Shown here one piece after another: positions 48,342 through 60,657 of a stretch of DNA of 64,000 nt; the stretch's first letter is position 1; the number at the start of each line of letters is the position of its first letter. Source of the DNA: Circinella minor (taxonomy: Eukaryota; Mucoromycota; Mucoromycetes; Mucorales; Lichtheimiaceae); assembly GCA_016758965.1 (NCBI GenBank), contig JAEPRB010000063.1, positions 1 to 64,000 of the forward strand, given 5' to 3'. The notes beneath the pieces were generated by a model. It was not told the origin of the DNA, made no database searches, and was given only the letters and a program-made list of their open reading frames with translations. The translations under genes were made by a program, and so were the position numbers.

Positions 48342-48596
48342 TCAAAAAAAAATATAGAAGAGTACAAAAAATCAATAATAAATATTTTAAGAGTTCAAAA
48401 AAAAAAGTAGAACAAGGGTGGCTATTATCGCGAAGCCAAGTACAAAAGTTTTCAATAAACCTTCCAGAAAGTCCGCTTCCACGATGGCTGTTAGTCGGTG
48501 CCTCATGGTTTTTGGAGCAATCACAACCAGTCTTTAAAGTGCGGATGTGAAAGTTAATGTGTGGAATTAACGAATTTGGCTATTACCATTGGCTGA
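48342..48596 (-). pseudogene. possible coding exon or relic in a GC-richer island
   Basis: 48420-48545 is clearly less AT-rich than its flanks. After a possible TAG acceptor near 48590 the minus frame is open for about 80 codons and includes CDCSKNHEAPTNSHRGSGLS then GRFIENFCTWLRDNSHPC, ending in a hydrophobic tail and TGA at 48342-48344. There is no ATG in frame, so it would need an upstream exon that was not found. No family is recognised. Confidence 0.28.
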
Positions 48597-51031
48597 ATAA
48601 TACTTCTGGTATTTGATTTATTTAAAAAATGGTAACAATATACTTTTTCTTTTTGTATGTGGTACATCATTTAGTGTTCTAATGCTCTATCTAACATCTT
48701 GTCTACATCAAGAATATTATTATTATTATTATTATGGAGAGAACTACGTATTTAGTAAAAAATTAAAATTGATTGCATTGCTAATGAAGAGTATTTGGTC
48801 ATGAGTGTCTATCAATTATTTGTTTTTCCATGTATAGTAGTAGTAGTAGTAGTAGTAATGATGTGATCTTTACAATGACAAGCAATTTCTGCCTGTTCAA
48901 ACATGTGCTTCATTTTGTATATTGTTCTAATCCATGCCTCAATATATAGAACAATAATAATAAGATGAATGATCACCTGTTTTTTTTATTCTACATAACC
49001 ATACTTACTATTACTATAATAATGTCTTATTTCTATAATCACAAGAAATCATGACTTTCTTATGATCGATATTGATCAATATATATATGCTTATACAGCA
49101 TTTTTTAGAAAAAAAAATTTACTATATTTTATTCCTATCATTAAAAATGCGGAAACTAATATAATGATGCTCTTACGTACATACTCAACAATACAAGAAA
49201 GTGGTTTACGTTTCCCGCCAAATATTGTTTATATATCATCATTCAAGGGATTGAACGGAACAACGGTCTTTTCCTGTCACAAAAAAGAAGATAAGCAAAA
49301 CGTAAGATATAAATACGTACAATTGTATGCACCCGCTGTTGAGACTTTTTTTTTCTCTAGAGCTAATGACATTTGTCATTAACTCGCTCGCTCACTCACA
49401 CACACACACACACACAGATATAGTTCAGACGGTAAGCCCTGGTGGTGGCGACCGGGTGCTTTCTTGATCACCAGTCGTCTTGCCAACTCATTTTTTTAGC
49501 CCAGCAACAAGTTGCTGTGGTTATTCCGCACCTTCCAAAGTCATACGTAATGCTAAAAGTCTTTATAAGTTTAATAGTTGGTACTGCTACGGCACTCTAC
49601 TGTTCAATTATGTCCTATTTCTCCATATATTCACCTCTAACAAGTATTATAGCCCTACATTTTAAAAATGTTTATAAACTTGATACGAGTGGTTTACTTC
49701 TTTTATGAATTAATAAACAAGATTTCTTATCTTTTTCAAAAAAAAATCGTTAGAAACACAAATGCACAATATGACAAGCAAAAAAGTATTTACTTTTAAT
49801 GTCACATATAGCTGGCTAAATAGATGCTACGTGCTGTCACTGCTATTCCTATTTATACAGTTTATATGGGTCTAAAAACTTGCTTGGTAAACGTTCATTT
49901 CTGGGGTGTTCATAGCAATTCCTTTTAATTATATTGCTAATGTCTCTATAAAAGCAGAATTTTTTAAATAATTGAACTAAGCATCAAACTGTTCTGAGCT
50001 CAATTGATATCATTTATATACCACTTACCGATTCCACTAAGCCCAAACATTTCTTTTTTTTTTGTCGCTAAACCAATAATTAAGAATGGAAACCAAGATT
50101 ATCCTTTATTATTATATACTGAACAAAAGCAGTATTGACGATACCATTGTCGCATAAATGTTGGGACGATCGGTTTACCTTGATTATCTCTTTCATGTGA
50201 TATAACTTTGGCCTTCAACAGTGTACAGTAGTGTACACTTTACAATTTTTTTTTATAATATAAAAGCGCATTTTAAAAAATACTATAGGTATTTAGTACA
50301 ACGGTTTTTATGTCGCCTTTGCAAAAAAGTATCTATCTCTTTCAGTCCCAAGCCAAATTCAGACCCTAAATACCGTCTTTCTTTCAATATCTCTGCGATG
50401 TATAGTATGCTTTATATAATATATACGTAATAGCATTAACAAACCAGCAATTTATGTGTTAAACTTCAATAATGTAATATCATAGTACTGAGCGTGTTAA
50501 AAAATTTATAGAAACATTGTAATATCGATTTAAGTACATGAAACATTAGGGTTTGTCTAACTGACATGTTGGGTACAACATGCAAATAAAATTATCATAA
50601 CATTAGCTCTTCTTTGTATGATAAAGTAATTAAAAGGGCCTCATTGAATATTTAAATATATATAATTTTGCAACAAAAGTGCAAAATACGTACAACAACC
50701 ATTACATAGGTCATATATGGCCAATAAAGAAAGAAGTTGGTTTTCAAGGATTAGTACACTTTGTTTCAAGGGTTAATTTGAGAAGTAAGCTGTCCACCAA
50801 AATGTTTATACAGTATTTTGTTTCATACATAAAACTCTTTTCTTACTTGTACAATATTCGTTTTTTATTTGTGATCAATAGTCAGAATATACGTAGTAAA
50901 AAAAACAAAGGTAATGGAGAAAGTTGTTTGTATTGGTACAAAGCTCTTTTTTTTCTAATAAGTATATAATCTCACTGTACTCTATTTAAATAATAAAAGA
51001 AATATAAAACTGGACTGCTTTCGTGTCTTCT
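48597..51031. other. gene-poor region
   Basis: No convincing gene. A second GC-richer patch (about 49430-49550) follows a CA microsatellite (49397-49416). It has open frames on both strands but no clear coding choice. TAG and ATT microsatellites lie at 48836-48858 and 48717-48735. Confidence 0.45.
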
Positions 51032-52585
51032 TTATTTGCAGTAAGAAATACGGTTAGATCCTTTAAGGTTGGTACAGATGTTGGATGTCGTCTTGGAGCT
51101 AGCTTTGATATCAATCTTCGAAAGAGTGAAGTCTGTACAAGGAGTGTCAGTCGAACAGTTGATATCGATAATAGGATTTTTCTTTTCAGCGGCAGAACTA
51201 TACAGTATAAAAAAAGGACACACCAGTTAATTAGTATTTCATGTAAAAAAGTAAAGCTACTAAATCATAAAGGGAGCTAATATCATGTATAGTAATACTT
51301 ACCCACGGATGTTTGTAATGCTCACATCACTGATAGTAAGCGAGTGGGAATCTTCACCATTGCAGTAATTTTTTTGTTGGTTGTCACAGTAGTGCGTAGT
51401 GATAAGAACAGGGTGTTCAACATTATCTAATTGAATGTCATCGAAAACAATATTTTTAACTGAACCTTTACCACCTGGCCATGTCTTGATTCTATATAAG
51501 TAATATAGAATGATAGAACGATTAAAGTCAATTAGGTTATATATATATCATTAGTATACAAATACCAAAAAATAAAATAAGGTATTACTAACCTCACACC
51601 ATTTTGACAGTTGTGACAAGCATTCGATATAAATTTGAGATCAGAAACTTCATCAATGTCCTTACTCTTTTTTCCAAGCGAACCAACACTGAAACCGTGG
51701 CTTCCAGTACAATCCAAACCGGTAACAGTCAAATTATGGGCACCACCTAATAGAATTATTCGAGATAAATTAAAGCATATTATAAATACTGGAGCCATAT
51801 CACTCTACTTATTATTGTTTTTCTCATTAAATTATTACCATTAACAGCGATACAATCATCCCCATTGACAATAGTGCTGTGTTGAATGACGATGCCGGTT
51901 GAGTCCGAAACATCAAAAGCATCAGTGTTATGGGCGTCTTTTTTTTTATCATCAGATACGGTGTTGATCTTGAGTTTTTCAAAGACAACATTTTTACAGT
52001 TGTTGACACTAAAATGAGAACGAGGAGCTTTGACAATGGAAAATCCACCAAAGTACGAGTTAGTAGCTCTAGGTTTGAAAAGAGGAGGAGCTTTACGATT
52101 AACAGCGTCATACCTGCATAGATAATATTTTAGAATAAAAAAATAATTAATAAAGAATTTTAATAGATTTGCTGCTACTAATATCTAATAAAAAAAGCAA
52201 ATGTGATTTACCATCCTTGGCCATTTCCGTTAATGGTACCAGCACCACTGAAATGAATATTATCGCCACGAAGATAAATAAAAGCCTTTTCATCTTCGAA
52301 CTTCGTATTATACTTGGGTAAATTAATTGTACCTTGGAAGTCAATGGTGATATCTTGAAGATCTTCAACAGTAATAACAGATTTTAAATTGTAAACAGAG
52401 CCCTTGGGAAATTCGACAGCACCACCATTATTACACTTTTCAAAAGCTGCAACAATATTGGGAGTATCGTCACCACCTGAACTTTTTACAGTACATGTTG
52501 TTCCACGTTCTGTAGGGGCAGCGAAAGATACTGGACAAGATGCGAAGAGCAAAGCAATACCGGCAGTAATTTGAAGCAATCTCAT
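51032..52585 (-). CDS. secreted polygalacturonase (glycoside hydrolase family 28)
   Basis: Five exons (52212-52585, 51839-52113, 51593-51746, 51303-51491, 51032-51197) give 385 residues. GH28 enzymes hydrolyse alpha-1,4-galacturonan in plant pectin by inversion. A signal peptide (MRLLQITAGIALLFASCPVS) is followed by a right-handed parallel beta-helix. The catalytic set is complete: NTD at about residues 187-189, NGDD with the Asp pair at 210-211, GSHG with His 233, and RIK at 268-270. Cys pairs typical of the fold are present (CTVKSS…, CNNGG, DDC, CHNC, YCDNQ, NCST…PC). Motifs alone do not decide endo versus exo action, and several early-diverging fungal copies are exo-acting. Intact and apparently functional. 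The neighbours are unrelated. Confidence 0.97.
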
Positions 52586-53358
52586 AGTGAAAAAAAAGGA
52601 ATGGGTGGGGATATGTGCTGTTGTCTCTAAAAACTAAATCATGATTTTACTCTTTAAATAATCTGCTTATATAGTTTTTTTTTCTCTAATGTGAAATAAT
52701 ATGTTTTAATTTTTGACAAGAGATGTGGAAGAAAAAGAGGGACCCAATGTCATGGATAGTGGCGGCGTAAAAAAACAAGATTAATCCCGACATAAAAATC
52801 CGCATCATTTAAAAAAAGAGATATCCTGTAGGAAAAAGAGGACATTTTTATTTAATTAGATAATAATATATTAAAATTGCATATCTCTCTTAATTATGTA
52901 CTGATCGGATGTTCGGCACATTTCAAATCTCAGATTCAAGATGGAATTTATATATGTATATATACTCCTCATATAAAGCGAGTATAATTGTTTCTAACAT
53001 TGGCCATTATCATTAATACAACTCAGCAACCCGCGGGATGTGGCTGTAGGCATCGCTATCGCCAATTACCATAGTTACCAAATGTATTATGTAGCAGCAT
53101 GTATAAACATTTAAAATAAAAAAATTTAAAAATAAACTGTAAAATACTATTTATTTATCAATTACATAAATATTAACGGAATAAAGAAATTTGCGTAACT
53201 TTACAACAACCATGAAGGAGGGGGAGACAATATTATACTAGAGTTTATATGTACAAATTTAGAATCTTTGCTTCAAAAATAATAATGAATAAGTTGGAAC
53301 GATATACAAGAGAAAAATGCCAAGAAAGGTATTATAGAAAGAGGATCATGAAGCAATA
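52586..53358. other. polygalacturonase upstream region
   Basis: No gene was seen. It contains the promoter side of the pectinase and the 3' side of the small downstream gene on the same strand. Confidence 0.6.
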
Positions 53359-53703
53359 TTAAAATTCAGGACAAAAATCTTCATGTGAGAATCGAGAAAT
53401 GTCCACACCACATTTCATACAAAAATCAGAATAATATCGCCTACTCGTTGGTGTTTTAGGGTGTGAATTGACACTCGCTGATGAAGAAGTTGACGATACA
53501 TTATTCATGAGATTGGAAGGAGGTGACGATGCCATCGAACCCCAACACGAAATGACGGGATAATGACTTTTTGGATGACACTTAATAATCGGTTGTGCTA
53601 CATTGTTAGCAGCCGCGGTATTTGGTTGTAATGTTGAATTTGAAGAACGTGCTGTTGTCCTACTCGTTGATGTGGATGATGTTGTAGATGATATTGAAAA
53701 CAT
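53359..53703 (-). CDS. small Ser/Thr-rich protein with a C-terminal Cys motif
   Basis: This is an intronless 114-codon frame with an ATG start. The first half is Ser/Thr/Asn-rich and disordered. A middle segment holds KCHPKSHYPVISCWGSMASS, and the protein ends FCMKCGVDISRFSHEDFCPEF. The CMKCG…C arrangement could hold a single metal with His and Cys residues upstream, or be a protein-binding tail. The non-random C-terminus after low-complexity sequence argues that the gene is real. The family is not recognised. Confidence 0.65.
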   Translation of the reverse strand: MFSISSTTSSTSTSRTTARSSNSTLQPNTAAANNVAQPIIKCHPKSHYPVISCWGSMASSPPSNLMNNVSSTSSSASVNSHPKTPTSRRYYSDFCMKCGVDISRFSHEDFCPEF

Positions 53704-56700
53704 TATTTTTACGTTTTACTAATTTTTTGATCGAGTTTTTGAAAGGAAGAAGGGAAATGGAAAAAAATAGAAGTTTCATAAATGAATATTTATATTATTC
53801 CCAAAAGCATAAATCATAGTATATTACATAAAAAGGGGTATGTGCATTCAGGGGGCTGTTGAGTCAAGACAATTGGTTCCACTATTGTTCTTTTCCGCAT
53901 AGAAAGCATTTGGTTTGATTGGTTCATGCTGTGGTTTATTTTTTTTTTCTTTGCATTATGCTCGTAGCAAACATTTGTTAAATCAGAGTTCGCGGGTAAA
54001 CACAAAAAAGGCAACTCTTTTCAACCCAACCTTCAAATTTGTCCAACCAGAGCAAACCCCTTGTTCTACACCATGCATTCCGACATTATTGCAGTCCAAT
54101 AACTGGGGTCGACAAGTCAAAGAAAATATATTTCTATGAAAATAAGTGCGCATATACTATACATTGTAGTTGTGGCGTATTTTACTAACCCTGTTTGGTC
54201 AGCATCATTTTATCCATGGGATCAAGCTATGCATTATTATTTTTGTCTTAAATCCATTCTGTGAACATACATATAGAAAAAGCCCAAGTAACAATTTCTA
54301 AAAATTATTAGATACCAAATTAACAAAAGCTATATCCAATTGGTTAGATGGCACAGCGCACACTAAAATCAACCCATTTTGAAAGCATATCTCTATTTGG
54401 TCCGACCGCAGAAAATGTTTTTTGTTAATGTTTATTTTTCGGTTTTTTTTTTTTTGTAACATTAATTGCGACCACAACTATGGCTCATCACCACTATATC
54501 AGTAATATTATGAAAATATGATATAACATGTTTTTTCTTATATTCTATCGGGTTGTGCCGTCTTTGATAATATTTGGAGACTAGAAAAGTTTCCTTTTTT
54601 TATGAATGTTTTCATGCTTGCTGTTACCAACACCTCACCAAAAAAAATCACTACATGTGTTCAGGGTGCTTCCCCCCGGTCTTTTATTATTAATTAATAA
54701 AACACAAGTAATAAATTATGAGACGGTCAAAAAGAAACGGAACACAAAGGTAGTACAACAGATAAATCGTAGACTTGCTACAGCATTGTACATCAATAAA
54801 GAAACTGTGAATCGGTATTGTGTATTAGCAATATAATTTATGAAAATGCTAAAAGCAAATTTCAAAATTCTTTTTTTCAGTATTGTGGTAATGGGTATTT
54901 GTATGTGTAAAAAGTGTCCGAGAATTATGTGATAATAATCTTGATTAATACTTAGACGAAATAAGCAATCAAATACATTCTAAATGAAATTGAGATACAA
55001 AAGACGTATATAGACTGTGCGAATGGCATTTATACATATATGTGTAATAATGTATACATATAATTATATTCATCATAGTATGAATATATTCCTTACGTAT
55101 AAAAACATCGAAGGTAAAGTGCTACATATTTAAAAGTAGTAACATATCTTTTTAATGAATTATGTAGTAGTTGTTTCTAGGTAGCTATCATCATCGATCA
55201 TTCTTACGTAGCATTCATTATCGAGAGAAATAAAAAAGGCAGATAAAGCACTATAATCCAATTCCTTATTATGTTACTCTACCAATTATAATTTCACACT
55301 AAATGTACTAAATACATACATAATACTGACATCATCAGTTCATTGTTATAGGCGAACAGTAAAGCATGGTCTTATATATGATTCGTTTAAAAACGTTACT
55401 TTTAAGATTGTTGAAACTGGTCTCACCCCCATTGGCAAAAACAAGCCTCGTGTGCAATGAAATTTAGGTGGGTTTTTTTTATTTGATTTATGTTGATGTA
55501 TGTACTTTTATTTTGGACTGCCATTATTATAATATTACGTAGCAATGATTAGTTTTAGGGATAGTGATTGACAAGGAATATTACTTCCACATAAGGAAAT
55601 AAAAAAGAAATAAAGGGGCTGAGAGTTAACAATGAAAGCCGATGAAATTAGAATTTTAGTAAAAGGAGGGTCATCCAATTATCTCGATATATTCAATAGA
55701 TAGTTTATCTTTATGATGGGCCCAGTGTACGATAAAAGTAAGACTTTACCATGATGGGAAGAATGATTTACATATAATAAATTGTCAGTCACTATATTGT
55801 CATATATACAATTGCATTTATATAAGAAGATGATGACGATAAACGTGATGTAGTATACTGGTACTTTTGATAAAAAAATTCTGCTTTTTAATACAGAGCA
55901 CCAATAATCACCCTGTATGATAATTGTGTCGATGTTATTATTAAATTAATCAGCGATCCTTCTTTTATTATACAAAATAGTAATCACCATAGACTAGAAG
56001 CCATTTATTCGCATAATATTTATGTAAAGGGTTCAGAAGAATGTGTTTTATTCACTTTTATATTATCGTAAACTGTCTCTCCTTTTTTTTTCGATTAACA
56101 GGAGTCTTGGCCTTTTTATAGGTATCATAATAAAGTTTAAATAAGTAATACTATTTTGTTTTCTCTGAACGTACAACCTGACGATGTCTGTAGATTGTTA
56201 ATATTTCTCAAAAGCTACTTTCTTCAAAGTTTGATGCATAATGGTGTAAATGTGATAACTCGCTATTACTGTTAAATAGTGAGTGACAGCAAAAAACAAA
56301 TTGCATTCGATAGGATTGGAAGGGTAAATCTGCTCTTTTAGCCCTTCCGTCCATTTTTAGGCCTTTCGAGAGTGAAACATAACTTTTTCCTTCGCTTTTT
56401 TTTGCTTTATTATATGATTACAATATTCTTAATCTAGTACTTGATTCTCAATATAAACTTGGAACAGATTCAATGTCGAAGTGCATGTTATATGAAATTC
56501 TATCATTTTTGTGAACGAAAAAAAAAAGACGCACTCCATTCTGGGGTTTAAAAAAATCAGTTGCCATTGTTTGTTTTCGACATGATCTTGGCATGACCAT
56601 TAGTATGTTTAATTGTATTAGACTTACAGAAGTAGTGCTTTTATATAATTTTAATCACTGAATAATGATCTATATGTACATTTTTATGTGGCTACTTGGC

Positions 56701-59700
56701 TTATGTTCTCAACACCTATTTTGATTAAATGTGCTCAATTTGGAAGCTAGTGGTCAACAATACTAAGTTTCGGGAGCATTGATTCCAACTGGGATTAGAT
56801 GTTCTATTCGGATCCATCGATTTTAGACTTTTAAACACACATACGTTAATAATAATACTGATAATAACGGGTTGTTTCATGTTAAAATTATTTCTTTATA
56901 TTACAGTATATTATACGTAGGGTTGTAGGTATAAACGGGTTACTGACTGTTTATAGCCTAATTTTTAATCCATGCCAGCTGTCATGAAAACCGCAGAAAG
57001 GCAAAAAAAAACACTAATATTAGCATTCCTAAATTACTTTTTAATTTTAGTGTTGTCATTTCTTACGTAAAATATATACGACCAGATATTGTGTGAAGCA
57101 GAGAAATTTGGAAAAGGTATATACTCATACTTCTTTGATGTCGAAATTCTTGGGATGCTACTTTTGGACACGTAATTATTTTTTTTCTCTATTTATGATA
57201 TACTGTTTACATAAACAATTTGGATCGATAGAATGTGGAAATTAACATATACTGATACTGAATGATCACAATTGTTTTTGTTTTATAATTACTACTGTTT
57301 GTTGGTACGACTATTGCTGATATATGTGATTATACAGATAAATTGATTACAGTATTTCAAATGTTTCGGTTGCTACGTTTGCTACGTTTGCTTGGAACAA
57401 CCGCTTTTCTTAGCAGAATTTATTGTTCTATCGTGATTCTTATATCTACAGATTGACAGATATACGACGACAATGGAGAAGTTGGAGAATACGAAGATCG
57501 ATCAAATATGTTGTTTATACATAACATGATGTTTTCGTGTGAATTAAGAATAAAAGACAACACCCTCTTGTTATCTATTTTTTTCTGATACTTCGTGCTT
57601 CAGGAATTTATTATACTGGGGATAGCAATACTTTGATAAGTTAAATATTCCTACTTATTATATTAATCTTCGTAATCGTAATCATATGTAAATGCTGGCA
57701 TTATGATAGCTGAAGCCTTAAAAATTTATATCAGTGGATCGCATCACTGAGTTAAAATGATAATTAACATGTTCTTGTAGTTTTTCTGCTGCCATCAATT
57801 TTGGAAATAATAAAACTAGTGATCATTTTGATAGAATACCTCAAGAAAATAGTGTTGGTATTTTTTTATTAAGTTGAAAGAACTTTTTTGAGTTGTATAA
57901 CTAACTCTTGGATTTCTTACTTTTCCAGACAAAAGAGCAAAAAAAAAAAAAATACAGCTTCCCTCTGTAAGACACATGTAGAGATACAATTATTCATTAA
58001 AGCAAAAAATTCTCTTCAGTACCTATCAGTAGATTTGTTTCCATACTTCATGAAATACTACTCAGGGAAGAAGTAATTGATTCAAGAAAAAGTGTATATA
58101 TTCATTTGAAGCGAGAGTGTGTGAATCGAGAAAAAAAAACATTAAATTATCCACAATTCAAAAATAAATTAGTAAAAACAACAAAAATGATAATCGATAT
58201 TAAATGACAGGTTTTAGTTTTATGGAATTGCTTGAACTCGTATCCCTTACAGCTTCAGTTATTATTTTTAACACTACTTTTCCATTTTAAAATTGAAGTA
58301 CGTATCAATCAATAAAAAATAATTTGTAGTGATATATAGATAAATAAATAAATAAGACAACTGTGATGGAAATCTAAATGTAAAAAAAGAGGTTGTAAAA
58401 TAATTGATACATATTGCATAAACTAGCACATGGCTGATTGTATACATAAACTTTATGTTTGCGTACTGTAGTGTGTACAGATAATCAAAAGATAATACTG
58501 TATTTCCTATATAACTTCTGGTATAACAAACAAGAAAATACATATTACATACTCTAATAAGCTACATGTCAAACAAAATAGTAAAGTGGATAGATCTTTG
58601 AAGGTTGTGCTTGATTAGTATTATTATTGTTACGTAGCATCGCGCTTTTTAGCAGTTATTAGTCTTAATAAGGTATTGTATCAAGAGTAGTGATTTCTAC
58701 TATTGAGTTGTTATGGTTCTTTGACCAAAATAACTATTTTTCTCATACAATCTACTAAAATGGTATAAAATACACTGTTAACACTAAAATGACTGCTTTA
58801 ACAAAGGATAGTACTCTTTTAGATTCTTGTCAAAAGCCTTTCAGTGAATAATGTTAATATATTGGGTGACCCCGTTTTTTAATACAAGAGCATCATCGAA
58901 AATTTTCCGCTTCAGGACTTTAATACTAATACAATAATAAAAGCAATTTGCACTTGCTTCTTCCCGATCAATCTCAATGTTCAAAGTACTTTACAGAAAA
59001 AAAAGAACCACAGTAAGAATTACTTGTATGTAAATATGTTTAAGATCATATATTGTATTCAAAACAGTGAGACTCAGATTACATCCTAGACTAATAATTG
59101 CTGGAGCGCAAGTGAACACGTTTCAGCTAAACATGTACGTAGTTAACTACTAGTCGTCCAATTTTCCGAAAGGGATACAGATTATTTAGTATTGGACGAA
59201 TAAAGAAGTTTTGGCATAAACACGCAGTTTATTTTATACAAAGTAATCCATTATCCTCATATTGAACTGTAGAATAGTGACGAAAATAGCTATAAAGTTT
59301 TACTGTAAAAAAATGAATGAAAATAAGAATCCATAACAATCTAAAGATTACATGAGATGAGAGAAAACGGAGGTGGAGCTGTTAGTTAAGCTTGGTGTAG
59401 GCTTAGTCATTTTTAACTTGCTATCTTCTACAGAAACCAACGGCGAATTATATCGGTGTCGTCAAAGTTTCCGTGCTCTTGACATAACTTTCGAGACTTT
59501 TGATGTACTACTTACTATTCATAATTTGGATCGGGTCACAAAAAAAGAGGTAGGCTATCAGAAGGTTGTATCAAAAGCAGACAATAACTAATCAACCATA
59601 AATATATATGTCGATAAGAATATATATAATCAGTGAATTTACGAGAATCGCTCGCCTTTTCTGAAGATTTGACAACAGGAGCAGAATTATTATTTACAAT

Positions 59701-60657
59701 ATTGATATTACAAACTAAAAGAGAGATATTAGAAACACAAACTTCTATTGTTACAAAAAGGTATTGAGCCAAGCATTTCTTATTCAAAGAAGTTTATCAC
59801 TCCCTATCGACAGATTATTCCATTTTGAAATGGTACGTTCTAGTGTTTTTCAAAATTAAAATCTATTTTTATAAGAAAAAAGAGTTAATGATAAAGGAAT
59901 ACAGCATGATTTATAAGGTTGATTCCAAAAATAAAGGCTCCCTGGTCGTGTAATTAATAATAATAATAACACCGCACAACTTATGTACTAGCTATATAGA
60001 AAAATTATATTAATACATTCATACTTACATAAAATTTGTCTTTTTTAATGAAGATATAATTTAAAATAAATTAATGACGACTTTGCGATGATTAATAATA
60101 TCAAAAGATAAAAAAAAAAAGGAAAATACTACACAAATATGTTTTCATATTACTTCTGACATATTTCACAATTGTTTGTTTTAAATTAATCTCCGGTGCT
60201 ATACTCAATATTATCATCACTTCCTTAACATATAAATAAAAGTCTTAAGATACTATTTTGGCATATCAAGAAATTCACATGGCTTACCGTGTAACCATAT
60301 AATTCTTTCTTTCTAAAAAATTAAATTAACAGTTTGTTCTCTGCAAGTAGTATCAGTGTGCAACTGCCATTATTATCCAACTTTCTCGTTATTATAGTAT
60401 TATTAGCAATATTATTTTGTTTTCATATAAATCTAAAAATGTAAAATCGAGAATGCTATCGATCAAATATTGAGAAGATGCGGCTAGTAGTTGGAGCAAT
60501 AAAATAAAGAAAGAAAGAAAAAAGGGCAAAAAATAATCAATGGAAAACCAAGAGAGTAATATACCGAACAAGTGTATATATCGTATCAAAAAGGAGAAAA
60601 AAAATGTTTTCTTTATAATAGAATATATATGTGTAAAAAAATTATAAACTGGACTAT
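53704..60657. other. about 7 kb without a convincing gene
   Basis: This region is mostly AT-rich. Isolated protein-like scraps were noticed (54690-54836 plus, INRRLATALYINKETVNRYC; 55345-55450 plus, HGLIYDSFKNVTFKIVETGL; 59373-59591 plus, LLVKLGVGLVIFNLLSSTET), none with domain identity, splice context or an intact gene. TACGTA palindromes are frequent (about 55090, 55200, 55540, 56930, 57065, 58296, 58630, 59140). No terminal-repeat pair was recognised. Confidence 0.45.
55345..55450 (+). pseudogene. short coding-like fragment, family unknown
   Basis: An open frame of about 33 codons, RTVKHGLIYDSFKNVTFKIV then ETGLTPIGKNKPRVQ and a TGA… boundary, with balanced codon use unlike its flanks. 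No start and no partner exon. It is probably a decayed exon or repeat remnant. Confidence 0.25.

Noticed and set aside
49420..49470. possible tRNA or GC-rich RNA gene (TAGTTCAGACGGTAAG…)
   Set aside because: No anticodon or T-arm structure could be formed; left as unexplained GC-richer sequence next to a CA repeat.
54340..54400. tRNA-like sequence (GGTTAGATGGCACAGCG)
   Set aside because: Resembles an A-box by chance; no B-box, no cloverleaf stems.
59153..59200. 9-bp stem TCGTCCAAT / ATTGGACGA
   Set aside because: Too short and isolated to be distinguished from chance in 64 kb.
59373..59591. 72-codon plus-strand frame
   Set aside because: Reasonable residue mix but no ATG in good context, no splice partner and no recognisable domain; kept only as a scrap in the region note.
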